Position numbers and translations under genes: made by a program. Shown in pieces: positions 52,607-60,062 of a stretch of 64,000 nt of DNA. Origin of the DNA: Desulfovibrio sp. A2. GTDB lineage: Bacteria > Desulfobacterota > Desulfovibrionia > Desulfovibrionales > Desulfovibrionaceae. The notes under the pieces were generated by a model. The model had not been told where the DNA came from. It worked only from the letters and a program-made list of their open reading frames with translations, and made no database searches. Position 1 is the stretch's first letter; the number at the start of each line of letters is the position of its first letter. The stretch is taken from contig NZ_AGFG01000061.1 of assembly GCF_000226255.1 (NCBI RefSeq), positions 1-64,000 on the forward strand, in the 5' to 3' direction.

Positions 52607-53102
52607 GGGGGGCCTCCTCTCCGGCGCCGCGGGCCGGGGCGTCCGCTACGTCCGCCACGTCTGGGGTTTCGCCCGGCGAGTCCTGCACATCCGGTTCATC
52701 CGGCAGGTCGGCCAGTTCGATGCAGGCGTGGGGGCAGAAGGGCACGCAGCGCCCGCAGTGGATGCACACGTAGGGCAGGCCGGTTTCGCCGTCCAGGTGG
52801 ATGGCGTCCACGGGGCAGGCGGCGGCGCAGTTGCCGCAGCGGATGCATAGGTCGCGGTTTACCTTCACCCCGCCGCCCTTGCGCTGGGCATAGGCCCCGG
52901 TGGGGCAGGCCAGGGCGCACGGGGCGGGGTTGCAGGCAAGGCACAGGCGCGCCTCGAACCCGGTGGAAAGCCCCCCGGCCGAAGTGATGCGGATGCCCGC
53001 GGTGGACCACGACAGCCGCTTGTGCACCAGCCGGGCGCAAGCGAGCGAACAGCCGTGGCAGCCGATGCAGCGTTCCATGCGGTTGGCCTTGAGTATTTTC
53101 AT
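52596..53102 (-). CDS. Polyferredoxin-like electron-transfer subunit of AOR
   Basis: A 168-aa iron-sulfur protein with Cys motifs for about four [4Fe-4S] clusters: CIGCHGCSLAC (about 11), CLACNPAPCALACP (about 55), CIRCGNCAAACP (about 84) and CIHCGRCVPFCP (about 110). An acidic C-terminal tail (about 135-168) follows. It is expected to take electrons from the AOR to ferredoxin or a membrane partner. ATG 53102 follows a GGGAG site. First gene of the AOR unit. Confidence 0.9.
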   Translation of the reverse strand: MKILKANRMERCIGCHGCSLACARLVHKRLSWSTAGIRITSAGGLSTGFEARLCLACNPAPCALACPTGAYAQRKGGGVKVNRDLCIRCGNCAAACPVDAIHLDGETGLPYVCIHCGRCVPFCPHACIELADLPDEPDVQDSPGETPDVADVADAPARGAGEEAPHAR

Positions 53103-53241
53103 GGCGAATCTCCCTGATTCCCTGGGTTCCCTTGCTTGCCTGGCCCCTGGTTTCCCCGTTCCCATGGCACGGGCGAACGCGGGGCCGCGCGCCGCCACCC
53201 CCCTTGGGGCTGGGCACGCGGGTCGGGCGTCTGCGGCGGGG

Positions 53242-54636
53242 CTAGGCGGTGGCGGCCGCGTCGGCTTGCGCCTCGGCGATCCATGCGGCCAGCGGGGTTT
53301 CCACCAACGCCCGGATTTCGGCCAGCCGTTCGGGCGTTTCCGCCTCGAAGCGCAGCACCAGCACCGGCTGGGTGTTGGAAGCCCGCACCAGCGCCCAGCC
53401 GTCGGGCCAGGTGATGCGCGCGCCGTCTGTCTCGTTCACGTCGTACAGGGCGCGGAAGTGTTCCTGCGCGCGGCGCACCACGGCGAACTTCACCCCGTCG
53501 GGGCAGGGCATGTGCAGTTCCGGCGTGGAGTGCGAGGGCGGCCAGCCGGGCAGTTCGGCGAGCGGCGCGGGCGATGCCGAAAGGATGCGCAGCAGCAGGG
53601 CGGCCGCGTAGATGGCGTCGTCGAAGCCGTACCAGCCTTCGTTGAAGAACATGTGACCGCTCATCTCGCCCGCCAGCGGCGTGCCGGTTTCCAGCATGCG
53701 GGCCTTCATCACCGAATGCCCGGTGATCCACATGACGCCCGTGCCGCCGTGGGCCTCTATGTCGCGGAACAGGCGGTGCGAGCACTTCACGTCGGCCATC
53801 ACCGTGGCCCCGGGCAGGCGGGCCAGCAGGTCGCGCGCGTAGAGCGAGAGCAGTTCGTCCCCGTACAGCAGGCGGCCGGCGGCGTCCACCACGCCCAGGC
53901 GGTCGGCGTCGCCGTCCAGCCCTATGCCCAGGTCCGCGCCCTCGCTGGCCACGCGCGCCTGCAGGTCGCGCATGTTGGCCTCCACCACCGGGTCGGGGTG
54001 GTGGTTGGGGAAGGCCCCGTCCGGGTCGCAGTACTGTTCGATGACGGTGGCGCCCAGGCGGCGCAGCAGTTCGGCGCAGATATCGCCGCCCGCTCCGTTG
54101 CCGCCGTCCACCACCACCTTCAGAGGCCCCCCCGCGCGTGGGGCGAGGCGGATGCGCTGCGTCACCGCCTCCATGTAGGCGGGCACGATGTCCATGGAAC
54201 AGCCCACGCCCTTGCCGGAGGCGAAGCGCCCGGCGGCGAGGATGTCGTAAATGCGGCGGATTTCGGTGGTGTGGATGGCGGTCTGCCCGGCCCAGACCTT
54301 GAACCCGTTGTATTCCGGCGGGTTGTGGCTGGCGGTGATCATGATGCCGCCCTGGCGTTCCAGATGGCGCACCGCGAAGTACAAGAGGGGCGTGGGCACC
54401 ATGCCCACGCTGACCACATCGACGCCGCAGGCGATGAGCCCTGCGGCCAGCGCATCGTGGTAGGCCGGTGAGCTGTGGCGGCAGTCGTGCCCCACCACGG
54501 CGGCGTCGATGCCGCGTTCCAGCAGGTAGGTGCCGCAGGCCCGGCCCAGGCGTTCCACCCATTCGGCGTCGAAATCGGCATCCACGATGCCGCGTATGTC
54601 ATAGGCCCGGAAAGGCCGGTCGGAAATCGGTTTCAT
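53242..54636 (-). CDS. Phosphomannomutase / phosphoglucomutase
   Basis: A 464-aa alpha-D-phosphohexomutase. Motifs: AYDIRGIVD, VGHDCRHSS, the phospho-Ser loop ITASHNPPEYNG (about 101), the metal loop LDGDADRLGVVD (about 245), the sugar-binding GEMSGHMFFNEGWYG (about 320) and the phosphate-binding RASNTQPVLVLRFEAE (about 420). It supplies mannose-1-P and glucose-1-P for cell-surface sugars. ATG 54636 has CGGAGCACCC upstream. Divergent from hflK. Confidence 0.94.
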   Translation of the reverse strand: MKPISDRPFRAYDIRGIVDADFDAEWVERLGRACGTYLLERGIDAAVVGHDCRHSSPAYHDALAAGLIACGVDVVSVGMVPTPLLYFAVRHLERQGGIMITASHNPPEYNGFKVWAGQTAIHTTEIRRIYDILAAGRFASGKGVGCSMDIVPAYMEAVTQRIRLAPRAGGPLKVVVDGGNGAGGDICAELLRRLGATVIEQYCDPDGAFPNHHPDPVVEANMRDLQARVASEGADLGIGLDGDADRLGVVDAAGRLLYGDELLSLYARDLLARLPGATVMADVKCSHRLFRDIEAHGGTGVMWITGHSVMKARMLETGTPLAGEMSGHMFFNEGWYGFDDAIYAAALLLRILSASPAPLAELPGWPPSHSTPELHMPCPDGVKFAVVRRAQEHFRALYDVNETDGARITWPDGWALVRASNTQPVLVLRFEAETPERLAEIRALVETPLAAWIAEAQADAAATA

Positions 54637-54720
54637 GGGTGCTCCGGCAGCGGGGCGGAAGGCTGCAAATCGGCGTCATGCCTTGACCGCACGCCACATC
54701 TGCCCTATTTTTGAGGCATT

Positions 54721-55905
54721 ATGAACTGGGATTGGGAAAAACTGCAAGAAAAACGGCAGCGGCACTCCGGGTGGCGCGGTGGTTCCGGCGGCTCCGGCGA
54801 CGGGGACGACGGAGGCTCCGGCGGGTCCGGTGGTTCGGGCGGTTCCGGTGGACCGGGCGGCCCCGGCGGTTGGGACGACCCCTCCGGCCCGGACTTCGAG
54901 AAGCTCGGAGAAACCTTCCGCAAGTTCCGCGAATACCCCTTCCCCGCCGGGAAGGTGGTGGTGCTGGTGTTCGTCCTGTTGTGGGCGGCCTCCGGCATCT
55001 ACATCGTGGAGCCCGACGAACTGGGCGTTGTGCTGCGCTTCGGCAAGTACGACCGAACCGTGGAATCAGGCCCGCACTATCACCTGCCCTTCCCGCTGGA
55101 GACGGTGTACACCCCCAAGGTGACCCAGGTGCAGCGGGCCGAGGTGGGCTTCCGTTCCGTGGCGCAGGGCGCCTCGTTCCAGCAGGGCGGCGGGCGCATC
55201 GTGCCCGAGGAAGCCGCCATGCTCACGGGCGACGAGAACATCGTCAACGTGCAGTTCAGCATCCAGTTCCAGATCAAGGACCCCGTCCAGTACCTGTTCA
55301 ACGTCACCAACCCCACGGCGGTGGTGCGCAGCGCGGGCGAGGCCGCCATGCGCGAGGTGATCGGCAACAGCCGCATCGACGCCGCGCTTACCGACGGCAA
55401 GCAGCTTATCCAGAACGAGACCCTCACGCTGTTGCAGGACATCCTGGACATCTACCAGGTGGGCGTGCGCGTGCTGGCAGTGCAGATGCAGGACGTGCAT
55501 CCGCCGAAAGAGGTCATCGACGCCTTCAAGGACGTGGCCAGCGCCCGCGAGGACAAGAGCCGCATCATCAACGAGGCCGAGGCCTACCAGAACGAGATAC
55601 TTCCCCGTACCCGCGGCCTTGCCGCGGAGGTGATCAACCAGGCCGAGGCGTACCGCCAGGCCCGCGTGCGCGAGGCGGAAGGCCAGGCCAACCGCTTTCT
55701 GGCCGTGCTGAAGGAATACAACAAGGCCAAGGACGTGACCCGCAAGCGCCTGTACCTGGAGGCCATGGAAGAGGTGCTTTCCGCGCCCGGCATGGAAAAG
55801 ATCATCATCCCCGGCGAGGCGGGCGCGCGCATGCTGCCCTACCTGCCGCTGGACGGGGCGCGGCCCCGTGGCGACGCGGGCGCGGCGCGCAAGGGGGGCG
55901 AATAG
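54721..55905 (+). CDS. hflK: FtsH protease modulator HflK
   Basis: A 394-aa inner-membrane SPFH protein forming with HflC the complex that controls FtsH. A cytoplasmic N-terminus with a long Gly/Ser/Pro/Asp-rich repeat (about 20-60, SGGSGDGDDGGSGGSGGSGG) precedes a membrane helix (about 78-96, VVVLVFVLLWAASGIYIV). The band-7 domain follows (EPDELGVVLRFGKYDRTVESGPHYHLPFPLETVYTP) and a long coiled coil. ATG 54721 has TTGAGGCATT upstream. HflC starts 2 nt after the stop. Confidence 0.94.
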   Translation: MNWDWEKLQEKRQRHSGWRGGSGGSGDGDDGGSGGSGGSGGSGGPGGPGGWDDPSGPDFEKLGETFRKFREYPFPAGKVVVLVFVLLWAASGIYIVEPDELGVVLRFGKYDRTVESGPHYHLPFPLETVYTPKVTQVQRAEVGFRSVAQGASFQQGGGRIVPEEAAMLTGDENIVNVQFSIQFQIKDPVQYLFNVTNPTAVVRSAGEAAMREVIGNSRIDAALTDGKQLIQNETLTLLQDILDIYQVGVRVLAVQMQDVHPPKEVIDAFKDVASAREDKSRIINEAEAYQNEILPRTRGLAAEVINQAEAYRQARVREAEGQANRFLAVLKEYNKAKDVTRKRLYLEAMEEVLSAPGMEKIIIPGEAGARMLPYLPLDGARPRGDAGAARKGGE

Positions 55906-55906
55906 C

Positions 55907-56761
55907 ATGGAACGCCGTACCATAACCCTGCTCATCGCCCTGGCGGCGCTGCTCGTGGTAGGCAGCCAGTGCCTGTTCACCGTGCACCAGACCCAGAAGG
56001 CCATCGTGCTGCAACTGGGCGAGCCGGTGGGCGGAGTGGTGGCGCCCGGCCTGCACTTCAAGCTGCCCTTCGTGCAGAACGTGGTGTATTTCGACGCGCG
56101 CATCCTGGACTACGACGCCCGCTCGGCCGAGGCCCTGACCAGCGACAAGAAGGCCATCGTGCTGGACAACTACGCCCGCTGGCGCATCACCGACCCGCTG
56201 ACCTTCTACCGCAACGTGCGCACCATCCCCGGCGCGCAGGCCCGGCTGGACGACACGGTGTATTCGCAGTTGCGCGTCTTCGTGGGGCGCAACACCCTGA
56301 CCGAGGTGGTCTCTTCCAAGCGCGCCGAAATCATGGGGGCCGTCACGGCCCGCACTTCGGAACTGCTGCGCGAGTACGGCATGGAGATCATCGACGTGCG
56401 CATCAAGCGCACCGACCTGCCCACGGAAAACCAGCGCGCCATCTTCGGCCGCATGCGCGCCGAGCGCGAACGCCAGGCCAAGCAGTACCGCTCGGAAGGG
56501 CAGGAGGAATCGACCAAGATCCGGTCGGCCGCCGACCGCGAACGCACCGTGTTGATGGCCGAGGCCAACCGCAAGGCCGAAATGCTGCGGGGCGAAGGCG
56601 ACGCCGACGCCGCCCGTATCTTCTCGGAAGCCCTCTCGCAGTCGCCGGAGTTCTACGACTTCCAGCGCAGCCTGGACGCCTACCGCAAGGTGTTCCGCGA
56701 CAATACGCGCATCATCCTTACCCCCGGCGACCCGTTCCTGAAACAGTTCCAAGGACGCTAG
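55907..56761 (+). CDS. hflC: FtsH protease modulator HflC
   Basis: A 284-aa SPFH protein, partner of HflK. One N-terminal membrane helix (about 6-25), then a band-7 domain (VHQTQKAIVLQLGEPVGGVVAPGLHFKLPFV, ITDPLTFYRNVR) and the coiled coil RRNA-like ERERQAKQYRSEGQEESTKIRS (about 180-215). ATG 55907 has AAGGGGGG upstream. The TAG stop at 56759 is followed directly by the TGTAACA palindromes of the next regulatory region; no terminator is visible. Confidence 0.95.
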   Translation: MERRTITLLIALAALLVVGSQCLFTVHQTQKAIVLQLGEPVGGVVAPGLHFKLPFVQNVVYFDARILDYDARSAEALTSDKKAIVLDNYARWRITDPLTFYRNVRTIPGAQARLDDTVYSQLRVFVGRNTLTEVVSSKRAEIMGAVTARTSELLREYGMEIIDVRIKRTDLPTENQRAIFGRMRAERERQAKQYRSEGQEESTKIRSAADRERTVLMAEANRKAEMLRGEGDADAARIFSEALSQSPEFYDFQRSLDAYRKVFRDNTRIILTPGDPFLKQFQGR

Positions 56762-56807
56762 TGTAACATTGTTACATCCGTTGCGGAACGGTTGTGTAAC
56801 ATGTTAC
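56762..56807. promoter_or_regulatory. TGTAACA palindrome pair (candidate enhancer sites)
   Basis: TGTAACA-T-TGTTACA (56762-56776), a perfect 15-bp palindrome, and GTAACATGTTAC (56796-56807), a perfect 12-bp palindrome lacking the central base; centres are 32-33 bp apart. A half-site TGTTAC lies at 56852-56857. They begin right after the hflC stop, about 110-145 bp upstream of the start predicted from the sigma54-like promoter at 56887. Confidence 0.55.
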
Positions 56808-56886
56808 GCGCCGTCGGCACGATACCGGAAAGCGCGTTGCGCTATACAGACTGTTACCGCCGGAAATAATGGACCCTATCCAGTGG

Positions 56887-56901
56887 TGGCACCGTTCTTG
56901 T
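56887..56901 (+). promoter_or_regulatory. Candidate sigma54 promoter of the S24 regulator gene
   Basis: TGGCAC-CGTTC-TTGT (56887-56901), against consensus TGGCAC-N5-TTGC: exact -24 element and spacing, last base of the -12 element T for C. The predicted start near 56913 leaves a 230-nt leader to the GTG at 57147. Confidence 0.5.
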
Positions 56902-57146
56902 ATTACCCTGATGCATAAAGACCCGGCCTGCGGGCGGTGATGAGCGGCGCATCGGTGCCAGTGGCGGTACACGTTTTTTTCAAGCGAGTATCTGCATCAT
57001 GGCATTGACGTGTCGCTCGTTCCATGCAAGGCATTACTCTCGGAGCGCCTCAACCCTCCGGAATGTGAGGCGTACGTGTGCCGGGGACCGGTTTCCATCG
57101 CGCCGGATAGCGGCCGGGGGCCGTAATTCTTGAATGGGAGAATATC

Positions 57147-57842
57147 GTGTCCACCTTTGAAGAAGTTTTTGAACGCATCAAGCTTTCCACCAATACGCGC
57201 ACGCAGGTGGAACTCGCCGAGGTGCTCGACATCCGGCAGTCCAGCATATCCGACGCCAAGCGCCGCAATTCGGTGCCCTCTGACTGGTACATGAAGCTGT
57301 TCGAGAAGTTCGGGCTGAACCCCGACTGGCTCAAGAAGGCCTCTGGCCCCATGTACCTGCGTACCGAGCAGGGCTACCAGCCGCTGGACGCCCCGGCGGC
57401 GGGCATGGTGCTGGAAGACCCTGCCCGCTACGGTGACCCGGACGCCAAGAGCAGCGTGGTCACCGTGCACTCCATGCACTGCGAGGTCACCGAGCAGGGC
57501 GGGGGACCGCTGAAGCCCATCGGCAAGCTGTCCGTGCCGCAGTCGTACTCCGGCCCCACCATGCAGGTGGTGCGCATGGACGCTTCGAGCATGGAGCCGC
57601 TGGTGCGCAAGGGCGCTTATGTAGGCATCGATACGGCGCAGAAGAACGTTGTTTCCGGCGAGCTCTATGGCGTGTACGTTCCCTATGAGGGCGTGGCGCT
57701 GAAGCGCATCTTCCTCGATGCGGAAAAGGGGCGTTTCGTGCTGCGTTCCGAAAATCCCGCTCATCCCGAACAATACCTGCCCGTGGACAAGCATGCCGAA
57801 CGCATCGTGGGTCGCGTGTCCTGGGTGCTGCAACGGTTCTGA
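57147..57842 (+). CDS. LexA/CI-like autocleaving HTH regulator (S24 peptidase)
   Basis: A 231-aa repressor-type protein. The N-terminal helix-turn-helix (about 17-45, RTQVELAEVLDIRQSSISDAKRR) is followed by an S24 peptidase domain. The autocleavage bond Ala85-Gly86 (DAPAAGMV), catalytic Ser148 (DASSMEPLVRKG) and Lys186 (GVALKRIF) are all in place, with LexA-like spacing. It may respond to DNA damage or another stress through RecA-stimulated cleavage. GTG 57147 has GGGAGAATATC upstream. It has its own terminator, and no phage genes are near, so it is not obviously a prophage remnant. Confidence 0.9.
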   Translation: MSTFEEVFERIKLSTNTRTQVELAEVLDIRQSSISDAKRRNSVPSDWYMKLFEKFGLNPDWLKKASGPMYLRTEQGYQPLDAPAAGMVLEDPARYGDPDAKSSVVTVHSMHCEVTEQGGGPLKPIGKLSVPQSYSGPTMQVVRMDASSMEPLVRKGAYVGIDTAQKNVVSGELYGVYVPYEGVALKRIFLDAEKGRFVLRSENPAHPEQYLPVDKHAERIVGRVSWVLQRF

Positions 57843-57903
57843 TTCCCGTTTCCCGCGGTGTCGCAAGGCCCGCGGGAATGAAACATGACCAGGCCACTCC
57901 GAA

Positions 57904-57941
57904 GGGGCCGTGCCGTGAACGCGGCACGGCCCCTTTTTTTT
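57904..57941 (+). terminator. Strong terminator after the S24 regulator gene
   Basis: A 12-bp perfect stem GGGGCCGTGCCG / CGGCACGGCCCC (57904-57915 with 57922-57933), a 6-nt loop, followed by eight T. Confidence 0.95.
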
Positions 57942-58101
57942 GTTGCATGGGGGAAATCCGGTACGGGTTGGCCTGTTGCGGGTACGTCCCTTGCGTTGAA
58001 CGGGGAAACACGGCATACGCTGTGGTGAACCCGATACATGCGGCGTCCCTCGCCGGTCCGATGCCCAGTCGCACCACCTTTCTTCCGCCGGACAGCGCGC
58101 C

Positions 58102-59856
58102 ATGACGCAACAGCAGCAGCCCACTCACGAGTCTTCCCGCCCATCGGTGGTCATCGTCGACGACGAGCAGATCGTGGCGCTGGACATCCGGCGCACCCTG
58201 GAACGCCTGGGGTACGCCGTGCCCGCCATGGCCGCCGACGGCGAGGACGCCGTGCGCGTGGCGGGCGAACTGCGGCCCGACCTCGTGTTGATGGACATCC
58301 GCCTGCGCGGGGCCATGGACGGCATAGAGGCGGCCGGGCGCATATCCGGCGAGTTCGGCGTGCCCGTGGTGTTCCTGACGGCCTTTTCCGACGCGGCCAC
58401 GCTGGAGCGGGCCAAGGCCTGCGGGCCGTTCGGCTTTCTGGTGAAGCCCTTCGAGGAGCGCGAACTGCACTCCACCATAGAGGTGGCCCTGCTCAAGCAC
58501 CGCGCCGTGCGCGACCTGGACGAGGCCCGCCGCGCGGCGGAAAACGCCAGCATCGCCAAAAGCGCCTTTCTCGCGGGCATGAGCCACGAGATACGCAATT
58601 CGCTCAACGGCATCCTGGGCATGACCGACCTTGCGCTGGAAACGGCGGAGGACGAGGAGCAGCGCGACTACCTGGTGACGGTGCTGGAATCGGCCGAGAC
58701 GTTGCTGGCCCTGCTGAACGACATGCTGGACTTCTCGCGGCTCGAGGCGCGGCAGATACGCCTGGTGGAGCGCCCCTTCGAGCCCGCCGCCGTGGTGCGC
58801 AAGGTGATGCGCTCCGTGCAGTCCGAGGCGGCCCGGCGCGGGTTGGCCCTGTCGTGGCGGGTGGCCCCGGAAATTCCGCCCGTGCTGGCGGGCGACCAGG
58901 TGCGGCTGACCCAGGTGCTGGCCAACCTGGTGGGCAACGCGGTGAAGTTCACCCACGCGGGCGTGGTTTCGGTGGAGGTGGCCCCGGTGCCCTCGCCGCC
59001 GAGCCTGTTCGAGTCGCTGTTTCCCCCCGGCGAGCCGGGCGGGGCCACGTTGCTGTTCACCGTGCGCGACACCGGCATCGGCATCGCCGAGGACCGGCTG
59101 GAATCCATCTTCGACCTGTACGCCCAGGCTTCGGACGACACAGGAACCACCTACGGGGGCTCGGGGCTGGGCCTGGCCATCTGTCGCCAACTGGTGGGCA
59201 TGATGGGCGGCAGCATCTGGGCGCGCAGCACGCCGGGTGCGGGCAGTTCGTTTCATTTCACCTGCCGCCTGCGCCCCGCGCCCGTGGTGCACGGCGAGGT
59301 GGCGCCGACATCGCCGGTCCGCGTCCAGGCCGCGCCGCCCGCCGCATATCCGCTCCGGCCCGCGCCTCCGGGGGCCTTGCCGCAGCCGTCTGCGCCTTCC
59401 ACAGCCAGTTCCGTTCATGCCACGGACGTTCCCCTTGCGGGCGACGACCAGCCCGCCCGTTCCCTGCACGTGCTGGTGGCCGACGACAGCGAGGTGGCCC
59501 GCACCATCGCCGCGCGCCTGTTGCAGCGGCGCGGGCACACCTGCGCCACGGTGCAGGACGGGGTGGCGGCCCTGACCCGGCTTGCGGCGGAGCGCTTCGA
59601 CATGGTGCTGCTGAATGTGGAGATGCCGCGCATGAACGGCTTCGAAACGCTGCGCCGCATCCGCAATTCCATGCATCCCGGCGTCAGCCCGGTGCTGCCT
59701 GTGGTTGCCATGACCGCCCACGCCCTGGCGGGCGACAGGGAGCGCATGCTGGCCGCCGGCATGGACGGCTACATCGCCAAGCCCATCCAGCCCGCCGCCT
59801 TTCACGAGGAAATCGAGCGGGTGGCCCGTCTGGCGGGTCAGGCTCGGCCGGGGTAG
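58102..59856 (+). CDS. Hybrid histidine kinase, receiver-HisKA-HATPase-receiver
   Basis: A 584-aa soluble signalling protein. An N-terminal receiver (about 15-130) is intact ([19 protein letters not shown] with Asp, LVKPFEE). Then HisKA with [12 protein letters not shown] (His near 172), HATPase_c with N-box ([14 protein letters not shown]), DTGIGIAED and [13 protein letters not shown]. After a Pro/Ala linker comes a C-terminal receiver (about 455-575) whose phospho-acceptor reads [11 protein letters not shown], Asn for Asp, so it cannot be phosphorylated normally. No sensor domain other than the N-terminal receiver, so it probably takes its signal from another kinase. Start 58102 is the first ATG before the receiver; no strong Shine-Dalgarno. 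Confidence 0.92.
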   Translation: MTQQQQPTHESSRPSVVIVDDEQIVALDIRRTLERLGYAVPAMAADGEDAVRVAGELRPDLVLMDIRLRGAMDGIEAAGRISGEFGVPVVFLTAFSDAATLERAKACGPFGFLVKPFEERELHSTIEVALLKHRAVRDLDEARRAAENASIAKSAFLAGMSHEIRNSLNGILGMTDLALETAEDEEQRDYLVTVLESAETLLALLNDMLDFSRLEARQIRLVERPFEPAAVVRKVMRSVQSEAARRGLALSWRVAPEIPPVLAGDQVRLTQVLANLVGNAVKFTHAGVVSVEVAPVPSPPSLFESLFPPGEPGGATLLFTVRDTGIGIAEDRLESIFDLYAQASDDTGTTYGGSGLGLAICRQLVGMMGGSIWARSTPGAGSSFHFTCRLRPAPVVHGEVAPTSPVRVQAAPPAAYPLRPAPPGALPQPSAPSTASSVHATDVPLAGDDQPARSLHVLVADDSEVARTIAARLLQRRGHTCATVQDGVAALTRLAAERFDMVLLNVEMPRMNGFETLRRIRNSMHPGVSPVLPVVAMTAHALAGDRERMLAAGMDGYIAKPIQPAAFHEEIERVARLAGQARPG

Positions 59857-60062
59857 GCGGCCTTTCGCCCGCACAGTGTTCCCTGCTTTTTCCCACCCTG
59901 GCCCGTTGGCTTCGCCCCCTTGCTGCCCGCGCCGCGGCATGGCGCTGGCGCATGCCGCGCGTTTCCGATCGGCACTGGGCGGCACTGGGCGGGGCGGGGC
60001 GGGACTAGCCGTGGAAAAGACTTTGACGCTGTGTGCGAAAAAGAACACTATGCCGCATCGCC

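Noticed and set aside
57147..57842. Prophage remnant marked by a CI-like repressor
   Set aside because: No integrase, attachment site, terminase or structural genes nearby, and base composition equals the surroundings.
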